Translations under genes and position numbers: made by a program
In this document: one piece after another, positions 28,001 through 35,614 of the stretch
Position numbering within the stretch: the first letter of the stretch is position 1
Layout of the letters: each line of letters starts with the position of its first letter
Assembly: GCA_003141435.1 (NCBI GenBank)
Contig: PLLW01000087.1
Coordinates: 41,313 to 76,926, forward strand
Direction: 5' to 3'
From: Ignavibacteriales bacterium
GTDB taxonomy: Bacteria > Bacteroidota > Ignavibacteria > Ignavibacteriales > Ignavibacteriaceae
DNA length: 35,614 bases
Notes under the pieces: generated by a model
Told to the model about the DNA's origin: nothing
What the model saw: the letters and a program-made list of their open reading frames with translations, nothing else
The model's database searches: none

Positions 28001-30045
28001 AGGAAGTAAATAAATCGATCACCAGGAAAGATCTTTTGATAAGGATGGAGACGCCGCGCTTCTTCAGGGAGGGGGATGAGATTACGATATCCACAATTGT
28101 TCATAATTATCTTAATGAGAAGAAGAGGACGAAGATTTCATTTAAAGCGGATAATCTTAAACTTATCAGGTCGAATATTAATACTCCCGGATATTCAACC
28201 AACATGTATAATCAAGAAGAAGGATTATATGAACTTACAATTGATAAGAATACAGAGCTTCGGATTGACTGGATAGTTAGAGTTGATATTCCCATAGGGG
28301 AGGTTAAACTAAACGCGGAAGCCTTAACCAATAGTGAGTCAGATGCACTGCAACTGAAAGTACCGGTTATTCCGAAAGGAATAAGAGAAGTAAAATCAGT
28401 TACGACAGAATTCTCGGACAAAAAGGAAGAAAACCTGCAATTCAATATTCCGAAAGATGTTGATTTAAGGAGCGCAAAATTTTCATTTGCAGTAACGCCG
28501 ACGCTTGCAGGGACAATATTAAAGGCACTTGATGATCTAGCGGGATATCCTTACGGGTGCGTTGAGCAGACAATGAGCAGGTTCCTTCCGACAATAATAG
28601 CTGCCAATACATTTAAGGATCTTAATATCCCATTAAAGTCAAATACTATAACCGAGATGCCTGAAATGGTAAATGCAGGGCTGCAGAGGTTATACAGCTT
28701 CCAGCATGCCGACGGTGGATGGGGTTGGTGGACAAATGACAATACTCATCCTTACATGACTGCTTATGTAATATACGGGATGAACCTGGCAAAACAGGCA
28801 GGATATTCTTTAGATGAAGAGGTATACAGACAAGGAATAGAAAATCTAAATGCCCAATTAAATAATGTTCAACCGGATCCGACCACACTTTCCTATATGC
28901 TTTATGCTCTTTCTTCATCTAAAGATGAAAAGTATACTTCTTTTATTTCGGATAAAATAAAAGGAATGGAGGTCAATAAGTTAAACGCATATTCCCTATC
29001 ACTTAATATTATGTCATTGGTGAACATTAATGAAAACGGGCTTGCAAAGGAATATGCAGACAGGTTAATCTCAATGTCCGTCAGCAAAGGAGGTATGGTA
29101 TTCTGGAGCGGGAAGGAATGGCATTATAATTGGCAGGATGACATGGTTCAGTCGACTTCATTTGCAGTTAAAGCATTGATAAAGTCGGGAAGCCAGTCAG
29201 GGCTTATTTCCAAAGCTGTAAGCTGGCTAATCATGCAGAAGCAAGGATATTCATGGAGATCAACGCAAGAAACAGCGGCAGTTATATTTGCTTTGTCAGA
29301 TTACCTTAAGACCACAAATGAATTAAATCCAGATTATACCTACACTGTTTATCTAAATGATAAAAAAATTGTCAGTAAGAAAATTGGAACCGGGGATATT
29401 TACAGTCAGCCGGAAGAAATAAATATCAATGGACTGACAGAGAAGAATTTAATAAACGGGGACAATTATATAAAGATAATAAAAGAAGGACCCGGCAAGT
29501 TATATTTTTCTGGATTGAATCAATATTATGAATCTGAGCAATCGACGACGGTCAAAGGCAACACTTTTAATGTAAGGAGAGAATATTATCTGCTCAAACC
29601 TGAACAGAAGGAAGGGAAGATTATCTATACAAAAAATGATATTGACGGCGGGTTAAAATCAGGAGATGAACTGCTGGTTAAGACATTTGTAGAGACCAAA
29701 TCGGATAACCTGCAATACTTCATTCTTGAGGACATGCTTCCATCCGGGTTTGAGACAATTAAAGATGAAAATAAATATGAGATTGAGGGGGAGAATAATT
29801 ATCGTATTTATCCTGACTTCCGGAGATTCAGACCATGGCGGTGGTTTTATGCAGATAAAGAATACAGAGATGAGAAAGTTTCATTCTTTGTTACAAACAT
29901 TAACAAGCAGATGGAATTTTCCTATTTAATTAAAGCCCAGATACCGGGAACAGTTACAATATCCCCTGCGCAGGCATATTTGATGTATTACCCGGAAGTA
30001 AAGGGAAACAGTGAATGGGTAGAAATTAAAACCACGGACAAGTGA
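25081..30045 (+). CDS. Periplasmic alpha-2-macroglobulin family protein
   Basis: The 1654-residue protein resembles bacterial alpha-2-macroglobulins, which trap proteases that enter the periplasm. A signal peptide (about 27 residues) has no lipobox Cys, unlike most bacterial members. MG2 carries YRPG at 251-254. The internal thioester motif CVEQ is at residues 1160-1163 (YPYGCVEQTMSRF), with the alpha-alpha-toroid TED around it (DGGWGWWTNDN). A probable bait region lies between residue 733 and about 925. It contains a carboxypeptidase-regulatory-like domain at about 790-855 (GRLYGKIKNKKGKTFGG, then SKIKLGEYSL). A GGAG ribosome site is six bases before the ATG. The usual partner pbpC is not next to it; the next gene is gpsA in opposite orientation. 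Confidence 0.9.
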   Translation: MSSLKKLSLLLLTALPFLLGSSNPVSQADNPFTITNFTTFSPGTVVTVNLYSYNNTGAEFKFALLKITDPLSFYSSLSSSYSFDIWGKDKEILLRYTEKVKEWSDYIAGNNAYGKGNVTVGKIDEAGIYIVQAIRGEQVAYCAVVVSDNAIVYKNSTSQILAFLTNVKSSEFQKEVKFTLIYNKVTTSIFTDKDGLALFNIKGRGNQDFESRPLLAAQNGKETIISNPFFYFGGGGENLLTAYVYTNQPIYRPGQNVYFKAILRDKEGNELKNIAGTDFSITVKSPKNKEVYSQTLKSDDLGAISGNLKLEEGADLGNYSIIISKGESNYYGSFEVQEYKKPEYQVRIELPKNNYANKDEITGKVKADYYFGSPVNNGTVVLKIYKKYYWRPWWYWSDYSWFYKSFDKVSPYNWRELTFVQQMDGILNSKGEYEFTYKVNEELSADYVYVISAEVTDASRMAVTGNSSVFITRGSFSIFTTPDNYFTETGKPVVLKINSADFKDNPVETDFKIIIHHPLDQLDSQRHIRGAEKDSLTGRTDKSGKAIISYYPRNLRAGYYNYTVIARDEKGREITSQSSFYYGKNEYYSYNGQGVEIVTDKDSYEKGDSLTAYIFLPKPGTELLLTYESNEIFYYKKIYAKDRSIVIKEKLGERFAPSFNISVTFMKDGKFFNNSKQVGVLAKDKFLNISILPDKKEYKPGDNASYKVVVKDYKGNPVKNTEISFGVVDESIYAIKEDETQDIKSFFYAPQYSYIPANNSYSYAQSSGQSRQITSIDKNYFDQGLIEQKGNGRLYGKIKNKKGKTFGGIKLILNSNSNFYITTTDTLGNYEFSKIKLGEYSLYFFNPQSSLILIDKVGVGKEKKFDAVIDWPFNQFPAGQQNGIVGREGLAGGIDNAMIEMKGTPQMMEKSMNTAKVDYKEAVVRSNFADAAYWVPNVRTNDNGIAEVKFKMPDNLTTWRTSVKGITMKTDVGQEVNKSITRKDLLIRMETPRFFREGDEITISTIVHNYLNEKKRTKISFKADNLKLIRSNINTPGYSTNMYNQEEGLYELTIDKNTELRIDWIVRVDIPIGEVKLNAEALTNSESDALQLKVPVIPKGIREVKSVTTEFSDKKEENLQFNIPKDVDLRSAKFSFAVTPTLAGTILKALDDLAGYPYGCVEQTMSRFLPTIIAANTFKDLNIPLKSNTITEMPEMVNAGLQRLYSFQHADGGWGWWTNDNTHPYMTAYVIYGMNLAKQAGYSLDEEVYRQGIENLNAQLNNVQPDPTTLSYMLYALSSSKDEKYTSFISDKIKGMEVNKLNAYSLSLNIMSLVNINENGLAKEYADRLISMSVSKGGMVFWSGKEWHYNWQDDMVQSTSFAVKALIKSGSQSGLISKAVSWLIMQKQGYSWRSTQETAAVIFALSDYLKTTNELNPDYTYTVYLNDKKIVSKKIGTGDIYSQPEEININGLTEKNLINGDNYIKIIKEGPGKLYFSGLNQYYESEQSTTVKGNTFNVRREYYLLKPEQKEGKIIYTKNDIDGGLKSGDELLVKTFVETKSDNLQYFILEDMLPSGFETIKDENKYEIEGENNYRIYPDFRRFRPWRWFYADKEYRDEKVSFFVTNINKQMEFSYLIKAQIPGTVTISPAQAYLMYYPEVKGNSEWVEIKTTDK

Positions 30046-30088
30046 CTGGATAAATATTACAGATAAGGGCGCGGGTGAATAAACGGAG

Positions 30089-31084
30089 CTATTCCATTTT
30101 CATATCGCGGGTCATTAGATCTGTTGTAGCTTTGACGGGATCTTTATCTTCAAAAAGTATTTTATATACTTCGTTAGTAATAGGAGTTTCGACTTTATAT
30201 TTTTTTGCCAGCTGTGAGGCAGACCGGCATGTTTCAATTCCTTCGGCGACCATGTCCATGTGCTTAATGATCTCTTTAAGTTTTTTACCTGCCCCCACCT
30301 GTTCGCCGACAAGCCTGTTACGGCTATAGTGGCTCATGCAAGTCACAATCAAGTCACCCATGCCTGATAAACCGGCAAAGGTTTCAGGCTGAGCTCCCAT
30401 AGCGATGCCAAGTCTAGAAATTTCGGCTATTCCCCTGGTCATGATAGCTGCCTTGGTATTATCGCCAAACTTTGCACCTTCGATAATTCCGGCACCGATA
30501 GCGATCACATTCTTGAAAGCACCTCCAAGTTCAACACCGAGGATATCCATTGAAGTATATACCCTGAAATAGGAAGTTATAAAAGCTGCCTGTATGGATT
30601 TGGAAGTATCCTTATATTTAGATGCAGCCACTACAGCGGTAGGAATTCTTTTACTAACTTCTTCGGCGTGGCTGGGTCCCGATAAAATTCCCAACTGATC
30701 TTCACTCAAAGAGGGGATTTCTTCTTTAAGCATTTGAGACATTGTAAGAAGGGATTTTTTTTCAATACCTTTAGCCACATTGACTAAAATAGCATCCTTA
30801 ATATTTAGAGGGGATATTTGCTGAACAACATGTCGCAGAAACTGAGAGGGGACAGCAAGAACAATCATATTCTGATTGTGGGTAGCCTCTTTTATATCAT
30901 TAGTAATAATAATTTCTTTCGGGATATGGATTCCGGGAAGGTATGTTTCATTCAGCCTAGTTTTATTTAAAACTTTAGCGTAGCTCTTATGATACTCCCA
31001 TAGGGTAACATTATGACCGTTGTAATGGAGTAAAACAGCAAGAGTAGTTCCCCACCCTCCTGCTCCTAAGACAGATATCTTCAT
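30089..31084 (-). CDS. gpsA: Glycerol-3-phosphate dehydrogenase [NAD(P)+]
   Basis: The 331-residue cytosolic enzyme reduces dihydroxyacetone phosphate to sn-glycerol-3-phosphate, the backbone precursor for phospholipids. The nucleotide-binding GAGGWG loop is at residues 7-12. Lys105 (NVAKGIE) and Lys191 (LGGAFKNVIAIGAGI) are the usual active-site lysines, and GLSGMGDLIVTCMSHYSRN is a family signature. The ATG directly follows the plsY stop with no spacing, so the two genes are probably translationally coupled, which makes sense because GpsA supplies the PlsY substrate. Confidence 0.98.
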   Translation of the reverse strand: MKISVLGAGGWGTTLAVLLHYNGHNVTLWEYHKSYAKVLNKTRLNETYLPGIHIPKEIIITNDIKEATHNQNMIVLAVPSQFLRHVVQQISPLNIKDAILVNVAKGIEKKSLLTMSQMLKEEIPSLSEDQLGILSGPSHAEEVSKRIPTAVVAASKYKDTSKSIQAAFITSYFRVYTSMDILGVELGGAFKNVIAIGAGIIEGAKFGDNTKAAIMTRGIAEISRLGIAMGAQPETFAGLSGMGDLIVTCMSHYSRNRLVGEQVGAGKKLKEIIKHMDMVAEGIETCRSASQLAKKYKVETPITNEVYKILFEDKDPVKATTDLMTRDMKME

Positions 31085-31762
31085 TTAGATGACAGAGTTT
31101 TTTTTCTTTTTAGAAAAGCTTACTTTGGATTCGCTTCCATTCAATAATCTGACCACATTTTTTCTATGTGTAAAGATTACAAGCAAAGAAACAAATATTA
31201 TAAATGGAAGAAGTGTGCTATAACCTGGGACATCGACATGAAAGATATTTTCTCTAATAATAAGGGTCAATGGAACGGCGATTGCTCCTATTATTGAGGC
31301 GAGTGATACATAACGGGATATTGAAACAACAATGATAAAGACACCAACGGCTACAAGCATATCAACGGTAACAATCATTAAAAGCATTCCCATAGCAGTG
31401 GCAATTCCTTTACCTCCTTTAAATCCGGCAAATACAGTCCAAATATGTCCAACTACTGCAGAGATTCCGGCAATAATCTGGACGAGAGTAAAATCATCAA
31501 AAGGAGTTGCATTTTCAAATGGAATTGCGCCTCTATGGAGCCGGGCAATTACAATGACAGCAATGGCGCCTTTCAAAACATCCAATACAATTACGAACAG
31601 ACCATGTTTCCAACCGAGCACGCGCATTACATTAGTACCGCCGGCATTACCGCTACCGTAATTTCTTATATCGATACCATGAGAAAGTTTACTTACAATA
31701 ATGCTTGTTGGTATAGAACCTACTAAATAAGATAGTATTATAATAGATGCCAAAAGAAACAT
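31085..31762 (-). CDS. plsY: Glycerol-3-phosphate acyltransferase PlsY
   Basis: The 225-residue integral membrane enzyme transfers acyl from acyl-phosphate to glycerol-3-phosphate, the first step of phosphatidic acid synthesis. The conserved loops are present: YLVGSIPTSIIVSK, then NYGSGNAGGTNVMRVLGW, GHIWTVFAGFKGGKGIATAMG, and a C-terminal HRKNVVRLLNGSE. Several hydrophobic helices lie between them, consistent with a multi-pass protein. It is followed by gpsA with no intervening base, which is a sensible metabolic pair. Confidence 0.97.
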   Translation of the reverse strand: MFLLASIIILSYLVGSIPTSIIVSKLSHGIDIRNYGSGNAGGTNVMRVLGWKHGLFVIVLDVLKGAIAVIVIARLHRGAIPFENATPFDDFTLVQIIAGISAVVGHIWTVFAGFKGGKGIATAMGMLLMIVTVDMLVAVGVFIIVVSISRYVSLASIIGAIAVPLTLIIRENIFHVDVPGYSTLLPFIIFVSLLVIFTHRKNVVRLLNGSESKVSFSKKKKNSVI

Positions 31763-31820
31763 AACAATCCAAATAATTTAACTATTAAACTAAATATCTT
31801 AAACTAAATAAGCAATGCTA

Positions 31821-31849
31821 AAAAAAAGGATATCCGGTTATGGATATCC
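31821..31849 (-). terminator. Rho-independent terminator of the VOC gene
   Basis: GGATATCC occurs twice, at 31828-31835 and 31842-31849, six bases apart. Each copy is its own reverse complement, so they pair as an 8-bp stem. On the minus strand the hairpin is followed by seven T (opposite 31821-31827). It lies 28 bp downstream of the VOC gene stop and before the plsY promoter region. Confidence 0.88.
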
Positions 31850-31877
31850 CGTTATTATCATAAAAAATGAGGGAAAG

Positions 31878-32228
31878 TTAATTTCCCTGAAATAGCCCTA
31901 TAATATTTCCATCGATATCTTTAATAAGGGCATAATATCCCATGGCGGGGATAATAGTTTTTTCCCTATAAGTATCTCCGCCGAGTTTTTTTGCCTTATC
32001 AAGATAACTCTCAATTCCGACAACTCTAACATGGAATATAGTGGTATCGCCGGATGAAATATTATCTGATTTTCTTAAACCAACGGTAAATCCCTTATGG
32101 GTATTATAAAGATGATATCCTCTGCCAAAGGGGCGGAATTCCCAGCCGAATAATTTACTGTAGAACTCCGCCGACTTGTCTGTATCTTTTGATGGTATTT
32201 CAATATGTGCAATTAAATCAGAAGCCAT
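31878..32228 (-). CDS. VOC (glyoxalase/dioxygenase-fold) family protein
   Basis: The 116-residue protein has the paired beta-alpha-beta-beta-beta pattern of vicinal-oxygen-chelate proteins. Typical VOC pieces are AHIEIPSKDTDKSAEFYSKLFGWEF near the start and YYALIKDIDGNIIGLFQGN at the end, which places the usual metal-ligand positions at His8 and a C-terminal acidic region. The substrate is not identifiable; family members include glyoxalases, antibiotic-resistance proteins and uncharacterised enzymes. A GGAG ribosome site lies five bases before the ATG at 32226-32228. A terminator follows, so it is likely a single-gene unit. Confidence 0.85.
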   Translation of the reverse strand: MASDLIAHIEIPSKDTDKSAEFYSKLFGWEFRPFGRGYHLYNTHKGFTVGLRKSDNISSGDTTIFHVRVVGIESYLDKAKKLGGDTYREKTIIPAMGYYALIKDIDGNIIGLFQGN

Positions 32229-32296
32229 TTAATCTCCAAAATAATTTATCGACTCCTTATAACATAAAAACAATTTTTCTAACAAAACAAAACTAC

Positions 32297-35200
32297 TTAA
32301 TTAATATTTATTTTTCCGCTTCTATCAGAATATCGTCCTTTTGAATCAGACAATCTTATTAAAATATTTCCTTTAATACCTTGAGGAATTCCATTCCAGG
32401 TATAACTATTTGTTTTTCTAAAATCATGTGGAATATTATCCGCTATTAAATTCCAGGATTTACCATTATCACTGGAGTATTCAATCCTAACAGTGGAAAT
32501 TTTATTACTTCCTTTCCACGAAATATTCATATCGGAGCCGGACGGATAGAAGGTGTTTCCAGATGGCTGAACTATCTTCAAACCAGGTAAAACATTTAGG
32601 TTGAAATAGAGGTCACTCATATCTGAAACTGTCGGGTCGCTTGCGTCTGTTATTCTAATACGCGCGAGTGTGGACGGAAGTACATTACCGATTATCCATC
32701 TAAAGGCACCAGTAGAAGGATAATTAGTTACAAGAGAAGTCCAGGTTTGTCCATTATCTTCAGATAATTCTATATTGACATTATTTATCTTAGTAGAAAC
32801 CCACTTAATTACAGTATCTGGATTAATACTATGATTAATATACTCCCCTCCATTAGGGAAGGTTACTCTTAAAACTTTTTCAGAGTGTATAGAGAAGAAA
32901 CCGGATTGTGCCGAAGGAGATCCAGTTTCTAACGCGCTTATTTTTATCATACAAAGATCAGATCTGCGAGGCATAGGAGGGACATACCAATTTAAAAGTC
33001 CGTTACTTGGAATTCTTGCGGCGATAGTTGACCAGTTAGCTCCTCCATCAATAGTGACAATGATATTTACACTGTCGATGTTGGTGGAAGTCCATCTTAT
33101 CACTTGATAAGTAGAATCTAGCCAGTTTTCTCCACCCACAGGAGCCACCATATTAATTGTTCTAAAGGGCTGGGGGGAAATAGTAAATACTCCATCGCTG
33201 TAAGCCATAGGGGAGCCAGTAAGAGCCTCACTGATTCTGATCCTATATAGAGTAGAAGGAATTGAGAAAGTTGTAACGTAACTACCATTGCTAGGGGTGG
33301 TATTCACCAAAGTATACCAAGAAGAATCTTGAAGACCATTAGTAATGGTATATTCAATTTTAACATTTTCAATTCCGGTAGAGGTCCATAGTATATTGAC
33401 AGGGGAACCTGCTTGATAAACATCTCCTGCTTTAGGGGATTGAACAGAAATAGTTGCTAAAGGTTTTATACTAAAGACCTGGCTGCTAACATCGGAAGGA
33501 ACGCCATCAGCAGCATCACTGACCCTAACCTTGCACTGTGTTGAATTTACGTTTGGCAGACTCCACGCGTAAGAACCTGAACCGGGTAAATTATTTGCAA
33601 TTATAGTCCAATCAGTTCCATTATCAGAGGTTAATTCTATTTTAATAGAATTTATAGCAGTTCCATTCCAGGTTATGTTATGTGTTGTACCTGCCTGCCA
33701 CGATTCTCCGCCAACAGGAGAAGTAAGTTTTATGGATTGAACAATAAGGTTTGTAATGGTAAAATTATTATTAGAAATACCATACGGCTGACCGGTGCCG
33801 TCAGCATTACTGATTTTTATCCTGCATAGAGAAGAATTTACACTTGGAATATTTTGCCATACATATTGACCGATACTTGGAGTAGAAGCGATAATTAAAC
33901 TCCAGTCAGCCCCATTATCAGTAGTGAATTGAATTTTAACATTTGCTACATTTGTAGATGTCCATGAGATATTTGTATTAGAACCTGCCTGCAGAGTTTC
34001 ACCTCCATTGGGGGAAAGAACAGTAATATCCGGAGGAGGAGCTATTGTAAATGTAGCTGTGCTTTGATTAACGGGGAATCCATTAACTGCGTCAGTAATC
34101 CTAATCCTGCAGTTTGATGAAGGAGTATTAGGAACCTGAGTCCATGAATAATAACCTGTACTTGGAATATTTGCGACAACGGAATTCCAGTTGAGTCCAT
34201 TATTTGTAGTATAATCAATATTAACAGCGGTAACACCAGTGCTGCCCCAACTTATTACCTGAGTAGTTCCTGCCTGCCATATTTCGCCACCGTTAGGACT
34301 TTTGACAGAAATATCCCTTGGGATATTATTATAAATAACAAAAGTGCTGTCAGAGATAGCGAAAGGGGCACCTACATCTGCGTCACTAATTTTTACTCTG
34401 CATAACGAAGAGTTCTGGGAAGGGACCGGAGACCAGAGATAAGATCCGTTATTCGGGGTGCTTTGAACAATAGACAACCAGTTAGAACCATTATTGGTAG
34501 TATATTCTATTTTAATATTGGCAATTGTAAGAGGGAAATAAGGAGAACTCTTTAATTTTATGTTTGATTTGCCGCCGCCTATGATTTTTCCTAATGCATT
34601 CCATCTAATAATTTGGCTTGAGCCGGACATCCAGTTCTCACCGCCATCGGGGGAAATTATTTTAAGAGCAGGCTGCGGGGAAATAGTAAAAACGCTATCG
34701 CTAGCATCCGACGGATAACCGTCTGAAGCATCAGAGATTCTTACTCTTGCATTAGTAGAAGGTACATTCGGGAGAGCGCTCCACAGGAAATATCCAACGC
34801 TAGGGGTGCTGTTTGTAATAGTACTCCAGGTTGATCCATTATTTAATGTATATTCAATTTTAACATTACTAACCTGAGAGCTATACCATGTAATCGGCTG
34901 GCTTGAATTTTCATTCCAATTTTCCCCACCATTTGGGCTTAAGACTTGAATAACCTGAGGAGAAGTAATTGAAAAAACTGATTTACTTTTATCGGTAACC
35001 GTAGGATCTGAAACATCAGTAATTCTTAATAAACATTGGGTAGATGGGGAATTAGGTATTGGATTCCACACATAATAGTTGCTGTCTGCCGGGTAAGTAA
35101 GAACAACAGGATTCCAGGTTGTACCGTTGTTTAAGGAGAATTCAATTTTTATACTTGTGATTCCGCTAGAGACCCATTCTATTCTGAAGGAGTCATTTAC

Positions 35201-35614
35201 ATAAAGAACTTCGCCACCGTTTGGTTTTGAAAGGGCGAGAGTTTTTGCCCCGGTGTTAAATACGTTAAAGAAACCTGTGCTAATACCGATAGCTGCTTTA
35301 TCATCAGTCGTTATTCTTATCATTCCCTGAGAAGTCGGCAGGTTTGGAATTGGATACCACAGGTAGGCACCGTTATTCACAACATTGTCTGCAAGTACTA
35401 TCCAGGTTGCACCATCATTAGTGGAGAATTCAATCTTAACTGTAGAAGTTGAGTTACTTGACCACTGAATAGTGGTGGTTGATGCCACTTTTAAGGAATC
35501 ACCATTTTTAGGTGAAGTAACTGTCAAAGTTACATTACCCGAAGTTGTACCGTTACTTGTTCCGACAACTGTTGTATTATCTTTACAACTGTGAATCAGA
35601 AACGACAGCAAAAG
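32297..35614 (-). CDS. Ig-like-repeat surface lipoprotein, 5' end cut by window edge
   Basis: About 1105 residues are visible, ending at TAA 32297-32299. The start lies just outside: the visible beginning (LSFLIHSCKDNTTV) is the tail of a lipoprotein signal, with lipobox-like IHSC and Cys about nine residues in. The TTG at 35609-35611 is inside the signal, so it is not the true start. The rest is eleven related domains of about 95-100 residues. Most share SPNGGE near the beginning, 'W-ST' and 'VKIEY-T-NG--W' in the middle, and 'RI-ISDA---G-P' near the end. This matches the Ser/Thr-rich Kre9/KNH-like domains common in Bacteroidota and Ignavibacteria secreted proteins. It is probably a surface adhesin or scaffold anchored by lipid. 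No C-terminal secretion domain is evident. Confidence 0.85.
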   Translation of the reverse strand, partial: LLLSFLIHSCKDNTTVVGTSNGTTSGNVTLTVTSPKNGDSLKVASTTTIQWSSNSTSTVKIEFSTNDGATWIVLADNVVNNGAYLWYPIPNLPTSQGMIRITTDDKAAIGISTGFFNVFNTGAKTLALSKPNGGEVLYVNDSFRIEWVSSGITSIKIEFSLNNGTTWNPVVLTYPADSNYYVWNPIPNSPSTQCLLRITDVSDPTVTDKSKSVFSITSPQVIQVLSPNGGENWNENSSQPITWYSSQVSNVKIEYTLNNGSTWSTITNSTPSVGYFLWSALPNVPSTNARVRISDASDGYPSDASDSVFTISPQPALKIISPDGGENWMSGSSQIIRWNALGKIIGGGKSNIKLKSSPYFPLTIANIKIEYTTNNGSNWLSIVQSTPNNGSYLWSPVPSQNSSLCRVKISDADVGAPFAISDSTFVIYNNIPRDISVKSPNGGEIWQAGTTQVISWGSTGVTAVNIDYTTNNGLNWNSVVANIPSTGYYSWTQVPNTPSSNCRIRITDAVNGFPVNQSTATFTIAPPPDITVLSPNGGETLQAGSNTNISWTSTNVANVKIQFTTDNGADWSLIIASTPSIGQYVWQNIPSVNSSLCRIKISNADGTGQPYGISNNNFTITNLIVQSIKLTSPVGGESWQAGTTHNITWNGTAINSIKIELTSDNGTDWTIIANNLPGSGSYAWSLPNVNSTQCKVRVSDAADGVPSDVSSQVFSIKPLATISVQSPKAGDVYQAGSPVNILWTSTGIENVKIEYTITNGLQDSSWYTLVNTTPSNGSYVTTFSIPSTLYRIRISEALTGSPMAYSDGVFTISPQPFRTINMVAPVGGENWLDSTYQVIRWTSTNIDSVNIIVTIDGGANWSTIAARIPSNGLLNWYVPPMPRRSDLCMIKISALETGSPSAQSGFFSIHSEKVLRVTFPNGGEYINHSINPDTVIKWVSTKINNVNIELSEDNGQTWTSLVTNYPSTGAFRWIIGNVLPSTLARIRITDASDPTVSDMSDLYFNLNVLPGLKIVQPSGNTFYPSGSDMNISWKGSNKISTVRIEYSSDNGKSWNLIADNIPHDFRKTNSYTWNGIPQGIKGNILIRLSDSKGRYSDRSGKININ
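32300..35533 (-). repeat. Eleven tandem Ig-like protein repeats
   Basis: The coding sequence holds eleven diverged copies of about 95-100 codons, each with the pattern SPNGGE, then W-S-T, then IEY-T-NG, then a final 'F-I' strand. The copies differ at the DNA level (roughly the same motif but different codons), so they are old duplications and not recent tandem repeats. The fourth copy carries a 22- to 24-codon insertion at about 34520-34591. Confidence 0.8.

Noticed and set aside
35609-35611. TTG as the start of the repeat lipoprotein
   Set aside because: It lies inside the hydrophobic core of a signal peptide, and the frame stays open to the window edge. The real start is almost certainly beyond 35614.

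Overview
The window is an AT-rich bacterial chromosome segment centred on the replication origin. The gene families point to the Bacteroidota/Chlorobiota superphylum. Evidence includes a Bacteroidota-style L34, a DUF3078 outer-membrane protein, a Lys-type YidC, a patatin/BamA-type barrel fusion, a bacterial alpha-2-macroglobulin and Ig-like 'SPNGGE' repeats. An Ignavibacteria-like organism fits best, because the classical rpmH-rnpA-yidD-yidC / dnaA-dnaN-recF-gyrB-gyrA arrangement is intact. This assignment is an inference from protein flavour and gene order, not from a search.

Layout. Positions 1-321 hold the 3' end of a DUF3078 gene. Positions 406-9704 form a leftward replication block: dnaA, a small lipoprotein gene, dnaN, recF, dciA (DUF721, helicase loader), gyrB and gyrA. 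From dnaN to gyrB the genes abut, overlap or are 3 nt apart. Positions 9705-10131 separate this block from a rightward block: rpmH (too short for most gene callers), rnpA, yidD, yidC and a patatin-BamA fusion, which covers ribosome/RNase P function and membrane or outer-membrane biogenesis. Further right are glgA (leftward), a small ACT-like protein, a PLP-dependent trans-sulfuration lyase, a 572-bp gene-free stretch, a small outer-membrane barrel, malQ, a methyltransferase-uvrB pair (leftward), rlpA, a large periplasmic alpha-2-macroglobulin, plsY-gpsA (leftward phospholipid pair), a VOC-fold protein, and at the right edge a truncated lipoprotein of eleven Ig-like repeats.

Origin. Two regions look like origin elements. 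One is the AT-rich gap downstream of dnaA (7944-8285), with three close matches to the DnaA box. The other is the dnaA-rpmH gap, with a perfect 9-bp-arm palindrome and several box-like sites. The most striking signal is that exact consensus DnaA boxes (TTATCCACA) sit across the GTG start codons of both dnaA (9697-9705) and dciA (5186-5194). In the second case the same nine bases also carry the recF stop codon. This suggests that DnaA could repress both its own synthesis and that of the helicase loader, but it has not been tested.

No tRNA, rRNA, CRISPR array, insertion sequence or phage gene was seen. Most genes are ordinary housekeeping genes. The accessory interest lies in the cell-envelope genes (patatin barrel, alpha-2-macroglobulin, repeat lipoprotein) and in the origin architecture.
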